Counted from the stretch's first letter, positions 53,801 through 62,573 are shown. The stretch: 64,000 bases of DNA from Pseudomonas putida (GCF_025905425.1 NZ_CP109603.1:2330001-2394000), one strand, 5' to 3'. Notes: generated by a model not told the origin, from the sequence alone. Numbers and translations: made by a program.

Positions 53801-54856
53801 CTAGCTACGGGAGGGCCATAATCCGTTAGCCTGCAGCAGTTGTGCTGTCGATACGCCATCGAGAAAACAGATACGGCAGGGCGCAACGAGATTTTGGGTG
53901 AACGCCAGTGCCAAGGCCTGTTTGCGCACCGCAGCGCCGATCTTGTGGCAGTGTTGAATTACATAGATCTGAGCGGGAATATTGAAGAGCCGGTAGAGCT
54001 GATCAGCATTTTTTCCCAGATCAGAGGGCTTCATTTCATGAAACCTGGCCGGCCCCTTCAGAAGGAACGCTCCGAGCTGGCGCTGGCCTCCAACGAGAAG
54101 GTTATTGGAGAGAAGATCACATTCTTCCCCTCCCCAGTCAGCCGGCACGTCGGGCTCCTCTAACAGGCTGCACAACAGCGCCTTCACGGTGCGTTCGGGC
54201 ACTTCCTTCATTCTCTGAAATTCCGCTCCTCTTGGCATCCCGGAGCCATTAATGCTCGCGAACTGCTGGATTTCCTGAGGGCGCAACTCCAAGGTGGTGA
54301 TGATGGGGGCGGGAAATGCAGGTGCTGCCTTGACCAGATCCCCTATGACGTACGGAACAGCACGGATGGTGTAGTCGTCAATTTGAGTGACATATCCAAA
54401 GATGAATAGGCGGGTCAGACCTTGCATGCGTGTGTAGGCGGTGTCGTTGATGAGTCCATTTTTCGTGAAATCGACGATCAGCTTTTTACCCGCCAAGGCA
54501 TACTCAAGTCTGCCCGTGAGACACAGAGCGGGCGTCTTGTTGGCCCAGGAAAATCCTTTACCCGACACTTGGCCGTAGTGCATGAACAACGATCCTTCTG
54601 CGAGCTGGCCATCTCGCTCTAACTGGTCAAGCGTCTTGATCGAGCTCGTGGTTATCGCATCCAGAACGTAGGCGCCAAGCTCATTAGACAAGATGGCAGA
54701 GGCCATCGAGACATTCTGCCCCTGAAGCGCCATCCTCACGTATGAGGGCAGTTGTTGATTGTGGAGCAACGCTAGCACCCGATCACGACTGAGGTAGAAG
54801 CTCATCAGCTTCATACTACTGGTTGCGTGTTCTGCGAAGCGGGACGAAGGGATCAT
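53801..54856 (-). CDS. hypothetical protein, possible restriction-fold enzyme
   Basis: A 351-residue soluble protein. The family is not known to me. The C-terminal third has WGGEECDLLSNNLLVGGQRQ then LGAFLLKGPARFHEMKPSDL, a spacing that resembles a PD-(D/E)xK site (E/D ... K), followed by YVIQHCHKIGAAVRKQALAL and PCRICFLDGVSTAQLL. The N-terminal part is alpha/beta. The start is ATG 54856; ATG 54814 is an alternative. It is convergent with an XRE gene. A nuclease role is a guess from motif spacing only. Confidence 0.5.
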   Translation of the reverse strand: MIPSSRFAEHATSSMKLMSFYLSRDRVLALLHNQQLPSYVRMALQGQNVSMASAILSNELGAYVLDAITTSSIKTLDQLERDGQLAEGSLFMHYGQVSGKGFSWANKTPALCLTGRLEYALAGKKLIVDFTKNGLINDTAYTRMQGLTRLFIFGYVTQIDDYTIRAVPYVIGDLVKAAPAFPAPIITTLELRPQEIQQFASINGSGMPRGAEFQRMKEVPERTVKALLCSLLEEPDVPADWGGEECDLLSNNLLVGGQRQLGAFLLKGPARFHEMKPSDLGKNADQLYRLFNIPAQIYVIQHCHKIGAAVRKQALALAFTQNLVAPCRICFLDGVSTAQLLQANGLWPSRS

Positions 54857-54923
54857 GGCAATTCCCGGTGGTTGAGGGTTGATAGATCATTCGATGGTTG
54901 TGTGGGGGAAAAAACAGGCTCGT

Positions 54924-55388
54924 CTACCGGGCGCCTGATCCTTCGAGGAATTGATCCCAGAGCGCTATGCAGTCACGCCCCAGCTGCAGGGCATCCATTG
55001 CGACGCCGTTGCTCATGACGACGTAGCTGCACTTCAGACCCTCGCCACCACCATCCCTTGCGTACCAGGTGGAGTACTCCACTCCACCGTTGGCAATTGA
55101 CGGCTGACAGCCAGTCCGTGGTGCGCGCGTAAGCTTGCAGTGCTTTGAGCCGTTGGCCAGATCCGTGCAAATCTTCAAGGATTCATGACTGTTGATGAAT
55201 GCGTCGATCTCTCGGCTGTGCAGTGCTGCGCCGTGAATAGCCCAGTCTCGAACGTGGTAGCAGTGGATGAAAAAGGAGAGCATATCGTCAAGGTAGGCGT
55301 CCTCGTCATGACAGGCCGATGAGATCACCCCACTGTAAAATCGCTCTATTTTTCCCAGGTAGCGCTTGGCTCTGTTCAGCTGCTCCAT
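54924..55388 (-). CDS. HEPN-like small helical protein
   Basis: A 154-residue helical protein with LSFFIHCYHVRDWAIHGAAL and LKICTDLANGSKHCKLTRAP. The D-L-x-N-G-S-K-H pattern is typical of a group of small HEPN-fold-like proteins of unknown role. The canonical R-x4-6-H is replaced by N-G-S-K-H, so RNase activity is uncertain. It is divergent from an XRE regulator gene, with an island palindrome between them, which suggests a regulator-effector pair. ATG 55388. Confidence 0.55.
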   Translation of the reverse strand: MEQLNRAKRYLGKIERFYSGVISSACHDEDAYLDDMLSFFIHCYHVRDWAIHGAALHSREIDAFINSHESLKICTDLANGSKHCKLTRAPRTGCQPSIANGGVEYSTWYARDGGGEGLKCSYVVMSNGVAMDALQLGRDCIALWDQFLEGSGAR

Positions 55389-55504
55389 GACTGCGATCCT
55401 TTGCTCACTTTCATCTTTAGCCTCCGGTCAAAGGGTGCGAGACCGCTGCTCAGGCTCGAGCATTCTGCCACGGCGCTCACAGCGGCGTCGTGCGAACTCG
55501 TTAA

Positions 55505-55520
55505 GAGTACAAATGTACTC
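55505..55520. promoter_or_regulatory. island palindrome copy 3 (GAGTACA-AA-TGTACTC)
   Basis: A perfect 16-bp inverted repeat in the 207-bp gap between the divergent HEPN-like and XRE genes, 75 bp before the XRE start. This is the copy whose place best fits an operator, and the adjacent XRE protein is the best candidate ligand. Confidence 0.65.
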
Positions 55521-55595
55521 CTCCAGGCGTAAAAGGTATGATGAACGCGTAACAGCATGATGATCTGACCAGTAATCTCATTTTGGGAAAGATGG

Positions 55596-56009
55596 ATGTC
55601 ACTGAAATCTGCGTTTGCAAGCGTGCTTCGAGCGTTGCGTACGACGCGCAATATGAGTCAGCGGGGATTCGCTGAAGTCAGCAGCCGCACCTACTTGTCC
55701 AAGCTCGAAACCGGTAAATCCAGCATCACGTTGGACAAGCTCGAGCAATTGAGCCAGCACCTGGACTTAAGTCCCCTCACATTGCTCACGCTGACATTGA
55801 GTGAGAGTTCGGGTGAGTCGGTAGGGGAGCTGATCAGAAAATTGGAGTCTGAGCTGTCATCGCTCCACCAGGGTGACGGTCTTACCGGATTGCGGGTATC
55901 TGGAATGGAAAGCCCTACGATCAGCCAGAGAAATATGCCAGCGCGCCCCGCCACTCACCGATCGACCGGCTCCTCGGGCATGCAAACCGAGTTGGCGTTT
56001 GTGGATTAA
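55596..56009 (+). CDS. XRE-family regulator
   Basis: A 137-residue protein with an XRE domain at about residues 5-65: ASVLRALRTTRNMSQRGFAE, YLSKLETGKSSITLDKLEQL. The C-terminal 60 residues (SGESVGELIRKLESELSSLH then a Ser/Thr/Pro tail) are probably disordered. ATG 55596 is preceded by GGGAAAGATGG. It is convergent with the CBASS operon. It probably controls the divergent HEPN-like gene and possibly other island genes that carry the shared palindrome. Confidence 0.8.
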   Translation: MSLKSAFASVLRALRTTRNMSQRGFAEVSSRTYLSKLETGKSSITLDKLEQLSQHLDLSPLTLLTLTLSESSGESVGELIRKLESELSSLHQGDGLTGLRVSGMESPTISQRNMPARPATHRSTGSSGMQTELAFVD

Positions 56010-56108
56010 CGAAATACAGAGCCCGCAACACCTGATCGGGTCGACGTGGTGTCTGACCACATCGCAGGTAGGTGCCGCATCCTTATCGTGGCTAAAGGGC
56101 CCTTTCCA

Positions 56109-56771
56109 TCACTCATCAAAAAGCTGGCTGTACGCAGTGCTGAGTTCTTGCTGGCTGAAGTCACTTGCAATGAGGCGGGCTTTGATGCCTGTGAGGCATG
56201 AGCCAAATGGCCTGGAACCGCAGCACGGGCACATCTTTGTGTCAGCCGCTGCAGCATCCATGAGGAGTAGCTTCAGCAGGGGCTTGAGTTGTGCCCGCTC
56301 TTCAAGTTGGAAAATATCCTGATAGTCCTCAGCCAGCCCAGCTGCCCCATGCTCAAGCTCTCCAAATGGAAAGACGTGCATGCCTTGCTCGCGCAGAACT
56401 CGTGTGTAGAGAAAAGGCACCACACAGCTTTCTGCGAAGGATTGCAGTGTCGTACTACCACACATAGCAAGACGTTGGCGCAGTGGAGAACCCAGGCACA
56501 GCGAGTCGTCCGGATTTATATGGTTGGCTGCAATCCTGGGTATCCGTCCGCCCTCCTCGAAAACCTCTGGAAGCGCCGTTTTCAGCGGGGCACTGAGACT
56601 AATACGCAGCCAAAACTCATCTTCAATGTAAGAGAGGCGGCTCGACCGGGCTCGAAATCTGAAAAGTCCCGAGATGTGTTGGACGCCTCGGCTTACAGGG
56701 CCATATCCCATACCTGGGTTAGTCAGGAGAAAATCTTCAACGGAAGGGTCAATCACCGGCCTATCCCCCAT
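56109..56771 (-). CDS. stand-alone E2-like, cysteine-rich protein of the CBASS locus
   Basis: A 220-residue protein. Residues about 30-150 look like a prokaryotic E2 (UBC-like) domain: GLFRFRARSSRLSYIEDEFW, then EGGRIPRIAANHINPDDSLC and LGSPLRQRL, where the Cys in DSLCLG is the candidate transfer residue. The C-terminus has MCPCCGSRPFGSCLTG, a probable zinc knuckle. Its start overlaps the end of the second CD-NTase gene by 19 bp, so they are made together. This pairing resembles type II-short CBASS (cyclase plus E2 without E1 or JAB). The assignment of E2 is by pattern, not by search. Confidence 0.65.
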   Translation of the reverse strand: MGDRPVIDPSVEDFLLTNPGMGYGPVSRGVQHISGLFRFRARSSRLSYIEDEFWLRISLSAPLKTALPEVFEEGGRIPRIAANHINPDDSLCLGSPLRQRLAMCGSTTLQSFAESCVVPFLYTRVLREQGMHVFPFGELEHGAAGLAEDYQDIFQLEERAQLKPLLKLLLMDAAAADTKMCPCCGSRPFGSCLTGIKARLIASDFSQQELSTAYSQLFDE

Positions 56772-57919
56772 GGCCGTGGAGGCGCTGTCACAAACGTGGT
56801 CGGCAGCGCGGCATAGGGCTCGTCCGTCCCGCCAAGACCCTCAAAAGGTAACAACTCACTCAGCTCAACCCCAAATTTTACTCTGACCCTACTCATCGCC
56901 TCCTGCTCGCTTTGCGCGGCTTTGATAAAGTCGATGTCCTTTCCCAGCTGTATGACCCAATTGTGGAAATTCTGCTTGAGTTGAAGGTCAGCGTAGCGAG
57001 GATCATCCCAGCGGTCGGCGAAGTTCTCATTGGGGTCGACTGGATTCCTCAGGACATGCACATTGCTCCCAATGAAGCTGCGTAGCCCCGCCATTGCCAT
57101 TTCCAACGTCTGCTCCAGAGATTGTGCAGGTTGGTATGCCTGTGCAGCGATCGTTGTAATGATCACAGAAATGGGCTTGCTGTCGGGTTCGAGTTTGAAC
57201 ATTACGTCGCGATGTCGCTTGAGTAGCTGGATAACACGCTGCAGGTTGGTGGATTGACTGAAATAGGGAACAGCTTCGACAAACGCCTCAGCCGAATACA
57301 CTGAGTTGAGGTTCTGTGACCGGGCCGCAAACCATCGAGCGTACCCATCAGGGTTACTCACCAGCCAGTTCCTATCAATCTGCTCAAACGTGGCACTTTC
57401 ATTGTCCGTGATCAGAACGGCCAACGACGCAATGCTTTGAGCCTCCTCGGTTGCGGTACCAATGCTCTCCATCGAGGCCACCAACAGGCTTCGCTGCTTT
57501 TCGTGAGCGGGAATGCAAGGCACGATATCCAAATGAAAGCTTGGGTATAGAAGTCGCCAGCAGCGATGCTTCTCCTCAAGGGGCTCTGCTATACCGGTGT
57601 GGAGGCGATAGAGCTCCAACTCGCGCTCAAGCATCAGCTTGATCTGCTTCTGGGTATGCGTGTCGATCGAAACGCCCTTGCGGAATTTGAACGCAAAGTC
57701 GAGATCGTAGCTATCTGCAGGATTTACCGGTGAAACTGCGGTTCCCAAAGCAAATGATCCCTGAGGGAACGCGTGTATATCATTGTCCTTAAGAGGGGAA
57801 TCGTCCCGCTCGAGCCACTTTCCAAACCCCTGGTAGCGATCCACTGCGGTTTCATATGCATCCAGCGGCAGGGCTGAGTGGGCGACGATGTTGGTCAGTA
57901 TGCTTTCAAAGCGAGACAT
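56753..57919 (-). CDS. second CD-NTase (cGAS/DncV-like nucleotidyltransferase)
   Basis: A 388-residue nucleotidyltransferase. The activation motif is FPQGSFALGTAVSP (about residue 50) followed by YDLDFAFKF (D-x-D), and the third acidic residue is in FHLDIVPCIP. The C-terminal helical domain includes LKRHRDVMFKLEPDSKPISV and PNENFADRWDD. It would make a cyclic oligonucleotide on infection. The start ATG 57919 has AGGA 8 nt upstream. It lies 73 bp after cap3 on the same strand. It ends in GIGR. Having a second cyclase behind a complete type II operon is unusual. Confidence 0.85.
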   Translation of the reverse strand: MSRFESILTNIVAHSALPLDAYETAVDRYQGFGKWLERDDSPLKDNDIHAFPQGSFALGTAVSPVNPADSYDLDFAFKFRKGVSIDTHTQKQIKLMLERELELYRLHTGIAEPLEEKHRCWRLLYPSFHLDIVPCIPAHEKQRSLLVASMESIGTATEEAQSIASLAVLITDNESATFEQIDRNWLVSNPDGYARWFAARSQNLNSVYSAEAFVEAVPYFSQSTNLQRVIQLLKRHRDVMFKLEPDSKPISVIITTIAAQAYQPAQSLEQTLEMAMAGLRSFIGSNVHVLRNPVDPNENFADRWDDPRYADLQLKQNFHNWVIQLGKDIDFIKAAQSEQEAMSRVRVKFGVELSELLPFEGLGGTDEPYAALPTTFVTAPPRPWGIGR

Positions 57920-57992
57920 GGGGGTCATCCTGAATAACGGTTACAGCGCAGGACGTCCTAGCCGACCGCGCACTTGGTGTGTGAGCCTATCT

Positions 57993-58478
57993 TCAGTCCA
58001 CGACGTGCTCGGCCCTCCAGAGCGTGGAGCCGTCATGCACCCAGACAGCAAGCCCCTGGGGAAAAGGAGCGTTACCTATGATCACGAAAAGCAATCCCGC
58101 GAAGTCATCAATGCCGGCACGGGCCTGATCCGCAGCCATGGCAAGGTCTGGTTGCGACGGGCGTGGCTGGGCCTCGGGATGGGAATGCCAGAAACCCAGG
58201 CAGTGCAGCCCCTCTTGAAACAAGCGCTCGCGCTCCTTCTTCACAACCTTGAGATCCAGTTTCACCCCGGCATAGCGAGCCCATCGTGAAACGGGATTGG
58301 TAACCCTCTCGACGCGTATCACTGGGCCATTGACGTCCCTGGTGTAGAGCTGCCCTGCTGCCTCAGCGGTTTTAAAATCGTGTTGGACATGCTGCTTCAG
58401 TATCAGTACAGATTCAGCGGGGAACTCGATCTGCCATTGAGCGCCTGGAATTCGGTACCGCAGGCTGTGCTCATGCAT
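57993..58478 (-). CDS. cap3: Cap3, JAB/JAMM-family isopeptidase of CBASS
   Basis: A 161-residue JAB metalloprotease. The metal site is GFWHSHPEAQPRPSQPD (H-x-H-x10-D), with the upstream Glu in FPAESVLILKQHV. Cap3 removes Cap2-conjugated CD-NTase from its targets and so limits signalling. The start is ATG 58478, which overlaps the end of cap2 by 8 bp. All ligands are present, so it should be active. Confidence 0.9.
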   Translation of the reverse strand: MHEHSLRYRIPGAQWQIEFPAESVLILKQHVQHDFKTAEAAGQLYTRDVNGPVIRVERVTNPVSRWARYAGVKLDLKVVKKERERLFQEGLHCLGFWHSHPEAQPRPSQPDLAMAADQARAGIDDFAGLLFVIIGNAPFPQGLAVWVHDGSTLWRAEHVVD

Positions 58479-60210
58479 GGCTGAGTGTCTCCGGAAAGTC
58501 CCTGATGATCTGAACCGCATGAAACGGATCATCAGAGTGAGGCACGAGATCACTCAGCCTGGTGGCGGCGCCAGTACGCTCAAAAAAGCTCGAGGCCCTC
58601 ACCCAGCTCCAAATCTGAGAGGGTGAATCCGGCGCATCCAGAATCGACAACGCGCGCTCAGTGACGAACCCAGCAGCTTGCCAGGCATCGGCAGCGCCAT
58701 AGGTGCTGAAACTGGTGCTACATGCAGGAAGCTTTATCACCCCGTTAGCCCCCCAGCTCGCTACATTCACCCGTTCAACTGGGTCATCAGCGGGCCATGT
58801 ATCCTTGGCTGAAACGTGGACGACATGGGCTGCAGCGCAGAAGGGTTCCATCCACGCATACACCGTTGCGCATTCCCCCAGCAGCGTTTCGCGAAGAAGA
58901 GATAGGACGGTTCTAGTCGTGCTTTCACCCGTGCAGTCAATCACGAGGTCATAGGCGTCTGTCTCACAGTGCTCAGCTAGCCATTGGGTGACAGTCTCAT
59001 GGAAGGGATTGATCTTCACTTGAGGTATGAGTGCGGTAAGCCTCTGGCTGACCGAGTCAGCTTTGGCCTGGCCAATGGCATTGGCCCCTAATACGTGGCG
59101 AGCGCAATTAGCTGCCTCGAAAACTTCCTTGTCGACGATATCGATCGTGCCGACCCCCGCCCGCGCCAGTAGCTCGGCTACAGGGGAACCCAGCGACCCA
59201 CAACCCAATAGCAAGGCCCGCGAGCTTCGTCGTTTGTGCACAATCGCCAATCCAGTATCTCGAGCCAATGCCCAGTCTGCGTCGACACGCTCTGCCCTGA
59301 AGGGAGTGACCCTGGGTGGCATGAGTCGATCAATCATGGACGGCGAAATCAGATAGCCGTAGCAGACTGTGGCTTCGGCGAAGATGACGGTCAGTGATTG
59401 CTGCCTGTTCTTGCCATCACGGACTTTGGTGATCCATTTGGTGAACCGCCCCGGCTCATCTGCGAGGTAGTCGACCAAGGCCGAAAGGCCCACGAAGTCG
59501 GTGGGCCAGACTACAGGCGTCCAGAGACTACCATCTGGGAGAGGTACGAATAGCGCGCAACCACGCGCTAACGTGCCGAAGTCCCATCTGTGCCGTTGGG
59601 CCAGCTGATGAGGGTCTTCACTGCCCTGGGTGACCACCAAAGCGGATGTCCCAGCGTTCTGCCCCTTAGGGAAGTAGCCAGCCACTGTGCCTTCAGTCAC
59701 CTGTGACAGCGGGTGCATCATTACTCGGGTCGTCGCCGGCGGCTGATAACCCAATACTTTGTGGCGTATTGAGCAAAAACGCAGCCAGTAAGACAGACGC
59801 TCTGCTTGAAATTCGCTTTCAAGCCAAGCCTGATTCTGCGTGTTAACCCAGAACTGCGCTAGCCTGTCGAGGACATCTTCAACCACTTGAATCGGTGATG
59901 CGAAGTCCCCGGGAGCAGGTTCAACGCCGTGACAGAACTTCCCATCCTCCTCAATATGTGGCCACACCAAGCAGAGTGATGGATCGACATGAATCAAGGG
60001 AGGAGTAACCGGGAAGTCCGATAGGATCGACAGTTGCACCGATTGTTTCCCCACTGCTGGATGATCCAGTTCGATCACCCAAGCGTCCATTTTGACGCGC
60101 TGGGGTTTAGTTGAGCGCTTGGCAAACACGGCGCCGTTTCCATCCAGCCACTGCCTGACAATCGCGGCAGCGGCTTCAAAGGGCGTCACCGCTACAGTCC
60201 CGTCAGGCAA
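58471..60210 (-). CDS. cap2: Cap2, fused E2-E1 ubiquitin-transfer-like enzyme
   Basis: A 579-residue fusion. The E2-like domain is at about residues 1-150, with a candidate catalytic Cys in HIEEDGKFCHGVEP. A linker follows, then the E1 adenylation domain from about 320: RALLLGCGSLGSPVAELLAR (nucleotide loop), DIVDKEVFEAANCARHVLG, DLVIDCTGESTTRTVLS. A second Cys, in KLPACSTSFSTYG near residue 490, is the E1 catalytic candidate. Cap2 primes CD-NTase by joining its C-terminus to a target. The start is TTG 60210, which overlaps the CD-NTase stop and has GAGGG upstream. Confidence 0.9.
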   Translation of the reverse strand: MPDGTVAVTPFEAAAAIVRQWLDGNGAVFAKRSTKPQRVKMDAWVIELDHPAVGKQSVQLSILSDFPVTPPLIHVDPSLCLVWPHIEEDGKFCHGVEPAPGDFASPIQVVEDVLDRLAQFWVNTQNQAWLESEFQAERLSYWLRFCSIRHKVLGYQPPATTRVMMHPLSQVTEGTVAGYFPKGQNAGTSALVVTQGSEDPHQLAQRHRWDFGTLARGCALFVPLPDGSLWTPVVWPTDFVGLSALVDYLADEPGRFTKWITKVRDGKNRQQSLTVIFAEATVCYGYLISPSMIDRLMPPRVTPFRAERVDADWALARDTGLAIVHKRRSSRALLLGCGSLGSPVAELLARAGVGTIDIVDKEVFEAANCARHVLGANAIGQAKADSVSQRLTALIPQVKINPFHETVTQWLAEHCETDAYDLVIDCTGESTTRTVLSLLRETLLGECATVYAWMEPFCAAAHVVHVSAKDTWPADDPVERVNVASWGANGVIKLPACSTSFSTYGAADAWQAAGFVTERALSILDAPDSPSQIWSWVRASSFFERTGAATRLSDLVPHSDDPFHAVQIIRDFPETLSHA

Positions 60211-61441
60211 GGGTATCCCTCGATCCAGTTTTCCGCGGCTGCACTGGCTGGCCAGAGCTGGATGTCGGGGACGACGCCTTTAGGCCGGCCAGAATCGCAG
60301 GGGCAGTGACCGCGGGAGCTGCTGCCGCTTGGCTGCCTTTCCATGCACGAACCCCAGTCTCACCGAAGATCGCCCTTACCCGCTCTTCTGCAGCTTTGCT
60401 TTGCCCAACGGAGAACAGCGCTTCAAGGTCTTGGGTCAGACGCTCATGCCACTCGTTGAAACTCTTGTTGCGAGCCCCTCCGTCGGTATTCCACCGATCC
60501 GCGAAGTTCTCTTTCACGAAGCCGGGCATAGCCGGGTTGTTAACTCGTATCCCATGGCTGCGATCAATGAAGTCAGGCATCCGGGCAATGATTTCCATCA
60601 CCACCTCAATCGAGGAATGCAGGCCATAAGGGTGGTTTTGCAGGAGATCGTCGTAAGCCTGGCCCGCCAGTGTCACCAAGATGATCGAGATTGGACTGGT
60701 TTCGCGGATGTGATCCGGCTGACGCTTGAAATGGTAATCGCGGTGCAGCTTCATCAGTTGAACAAGCCGGCGCAAAATGTCATCAAGTGCCACTGGCGCG
60801 TTGGGTATCGGATCCACCTGGGTACGCATGTTGATCGCTTCATCCATTGCGATCATCTGGAACGGGAAGCGCTTCGCCGCGATTGCACAGAACCAGTTGG
60901 CGAAATCTTCGGGGTTGGACGGGCTCCATACGCTTGTTTTATCGCGCACGCGTAGGTCTGTACCCGTGATATGTGCTGACAGAGGAATGGCTGGTGTCAC
61001 GTCGAAGTAGAACGGCTCCCCCGGGTACGGGAGGCGCCAGCAACGATTTTTTGGCTCTGGCTCCCCTGCTCCATCAATGCCTTCCAGTGCTGCCCCGAAC
61101 AGCTGGAAGAACCCTTCTGACTGCGTCAGGTTCGTGAACCGGGAACCGCTGAGCTTCACGACCACGTCGAGGTCAAAATTTTCACGCCCATCGCCAGCGA
61201 TGGTGGTCTGGGTGCGCATCGAGCCTTGCACCACGACGTGGACATCATCGGTGGACATGCCGAGCTTGTGCGCAATGTGAAGGCCGAATCGCTTGTAGCT
61301 GCGTTCCGCCGCCTGCCGCTTGGCTTCAGGAAGCTCCAGCTTCTTCAGCATCGATACGATGAAGCTCTCCCACTGCCTGGCCTCGCTTTTTTCCCGCAAG
61401 CCTGGGAGCACTTTGGAACGCCGTTGCGACTGGACAGCCAT
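60203..61441 (-). CDS. CD-NTase of the type II CBASS operon
   Basis: A 412-residue cGAS/DncV-like nucleotidyltransferase. Motifs are VVVQGSMRTQTTIAGDG (about residue 70), ENFDLDVVVKL (D-x-D) and FYFDVTPAIP (third acidic residue). The C-terminal domain has LMKLHRDYHFKRQPD and VKENFADRW. The tail is long, Ala/Pro/Ser-rich and ends in TLA, suitable for attachment by Cap2. ATG 61441 has GAGGTG 4 nt upstream and lies 7 bp after the effector stop. The product nucleotide cannot be read from the sequence. Confidence 0.9.
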   Translation of the reverse strand: MAVQSQRRSKVLPGLREKSEARQWESFIVSMLKKLELPEAKRQAAERSYKRFGLHIAHKLGMSTDDVHVVVQGSMRTQTTIAGDGRENFDLDVVVKLSGSRFTNLTQSEGFFQLFGAALEGIDGAGEPEPKNRCWRLPYPGEPFYFDVTPAIPLSAHITGTDLRVRDKTSVWSPSNPEDFANWFCAIAAKRFPFQMIAMDEAINMRTQVDPIPNAPVALDDILRRLVQLMKLHRDYHFKRQPDHIRETSPISIILVTLAGQAYDDLLQNHPYGLHSSIEVVMEIIARMPDFIDRSHGIRVNNPAMPGFVKENFADRWNTDGGARNKSFNEWHERLTQDLEALFSVGQSKAAEERVRAIFGETGVRAWKGSQAAAAPAVTAPAILAGLKASSPTSSSGQPVQPRKTGSRDTLA

Positions 61442-61448
61442 GTTCACC

Positions 61449-62573
61449 TCACTTGGTGGCATCAAATTCGGGAAGGAAGTGTTGGACGTACTTGCCAGGC
61501 TGCTCAGGTGCGGATGGCATCTCTACGGCCCAGGGGTATGGATTTTCTTCGGCACGCTGCCATTGATAGCAACGAAGCGGGGGCATGTTGTGCGGGTCAT
61601 ATCGGCGGCCAAAGTTGATACAGATGCTGGCTGGCGCCGCCAGGATAAGGTGCACCATGGAAACCTTCAGGCCTTCCAATTGGCCAAGGGTCTGCAGGAA
61701 CTGATTCTGCAACGCGGCGTTCTCGCCCGCGTACCACAGCTGATTCGGCAGTGCCTTGGGATGGCGCAGGTGCACCAGTGGAACGCCAGGAAATGCTTTT
61801 TCGATATCGGGGAGCGATGCCACGTAGCTCGCAGACACTGCCACCACCACTTCACCGCCCGGCTGAACGTTTTCCAGGCCGGTGATGGCGAAGCGATCGC
61901 CGGAGTCAGCTTCGGCAAGTTCGCCCCACCGAGAGTTGATGCGATCCCACTCCATGACCAGGATATTACCCTCGTCTTCGAGCACAACGCCTGTGAAGAA
62001 CAGCAGCGGTACCTGCATGATGCCGCCGGCGACTACTTGGACATCCCCCCGGGCGTTTTCTTCCCGGATGCTTCTTAGGAAGCGAGGCATCAGATAGATC
62101 TCATCCAGCACCTGGGCAACCTGAGGCGGGTTTGATGAGAGCTTCTGCCTGACATCCAGCAGTAGACTGCGACGCTGACCGACAAGACTTTCGGGGACTG
62201 CTTCCAGCAATGGATGATCAGAGGTATCCACCAGGCCTCGCAGTTCTACTACCACTACGCGCTTTCTTTCGCGCTCCTTGCGCTCATTGCGCCAGTCGCT
62301 ATACGCCATGGAGACACCGATGGCGATGATCAGAAGTCCAAAGTACGCACAGAGGGTGCTGAGGAAGTCGCTCAGTCCGCCCTCGTTTGAAAACTTGAAC
62401 GCTTCGATGACCCCGAAGAACTGATGGAATTCCAGGGTGAAGCTGCCCGCCCCCACGATGGCGATGATGCCGACACCAACCGCCGCAATGCCCAAGCCAA
62501 TGTTGCGCTTTCGGGTTAGGAAATTGACGAGTTTAGTGCCGATCCCCATCAGGTAAGACAGCAATGCCTGCAT
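61449..62573 (-). CDS. cap14: CBASS effector with two transmembrane helices and a SAVED domain
   Basis: A 374-residue effector. It has N-terminal transmembrane helices (IGLGIAAVGVGIIAIVGAGS and FLSTLCAYFGLLIIAIGVSM), then a cytoplasmic linker with LVDTSDHPLLEAVPESLVGQ. The C-terminal SAVED ligand-binding domain is recognised by SMVHLILAAPASICINFGRR then MPPLRCYQWQ. Cap14-type effectors bind the cyclic oligonucleotide and disrupt the inner membrane. ATG 62573 has GAGGAG 10 nt upstream. It is the first gene of the operon and the only effector visible for both CD-NTases. Confidence 0.88.
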   Translation of the reverse strand: MQALLSYLMGIGTKLVNFLTRKRNIGLGIAAVGVGIIAIVGAGSFTLEFHQFFGVIEAFKFSNEGGLSDFLSTLCAYFGLLIIAIGVSMAYSDWRNERKERERKRVVVVELRGLVDTSDHPLLEAVPESLVGQRRSLLLDVRQKLSSNPPQVAQVLDEIYLMPRFLRSIREENARGDVQVVAGGIMQVPLLFFTGVVLEDEGNILVMEWDRINSRWGELAEADSGDRFAITGLENVQPGGEVVVAVSASYVASLPDIEKAFPGVPLVHLRHPKALPNQLWYAGENAALQNQFLQTLGQLEGLKVSMVHLILAAPASICINFGRRYDPHNMPPLRCYQWQRAEENPYPWAVEMPSAPEQPGKYVQHFLPEFDATK

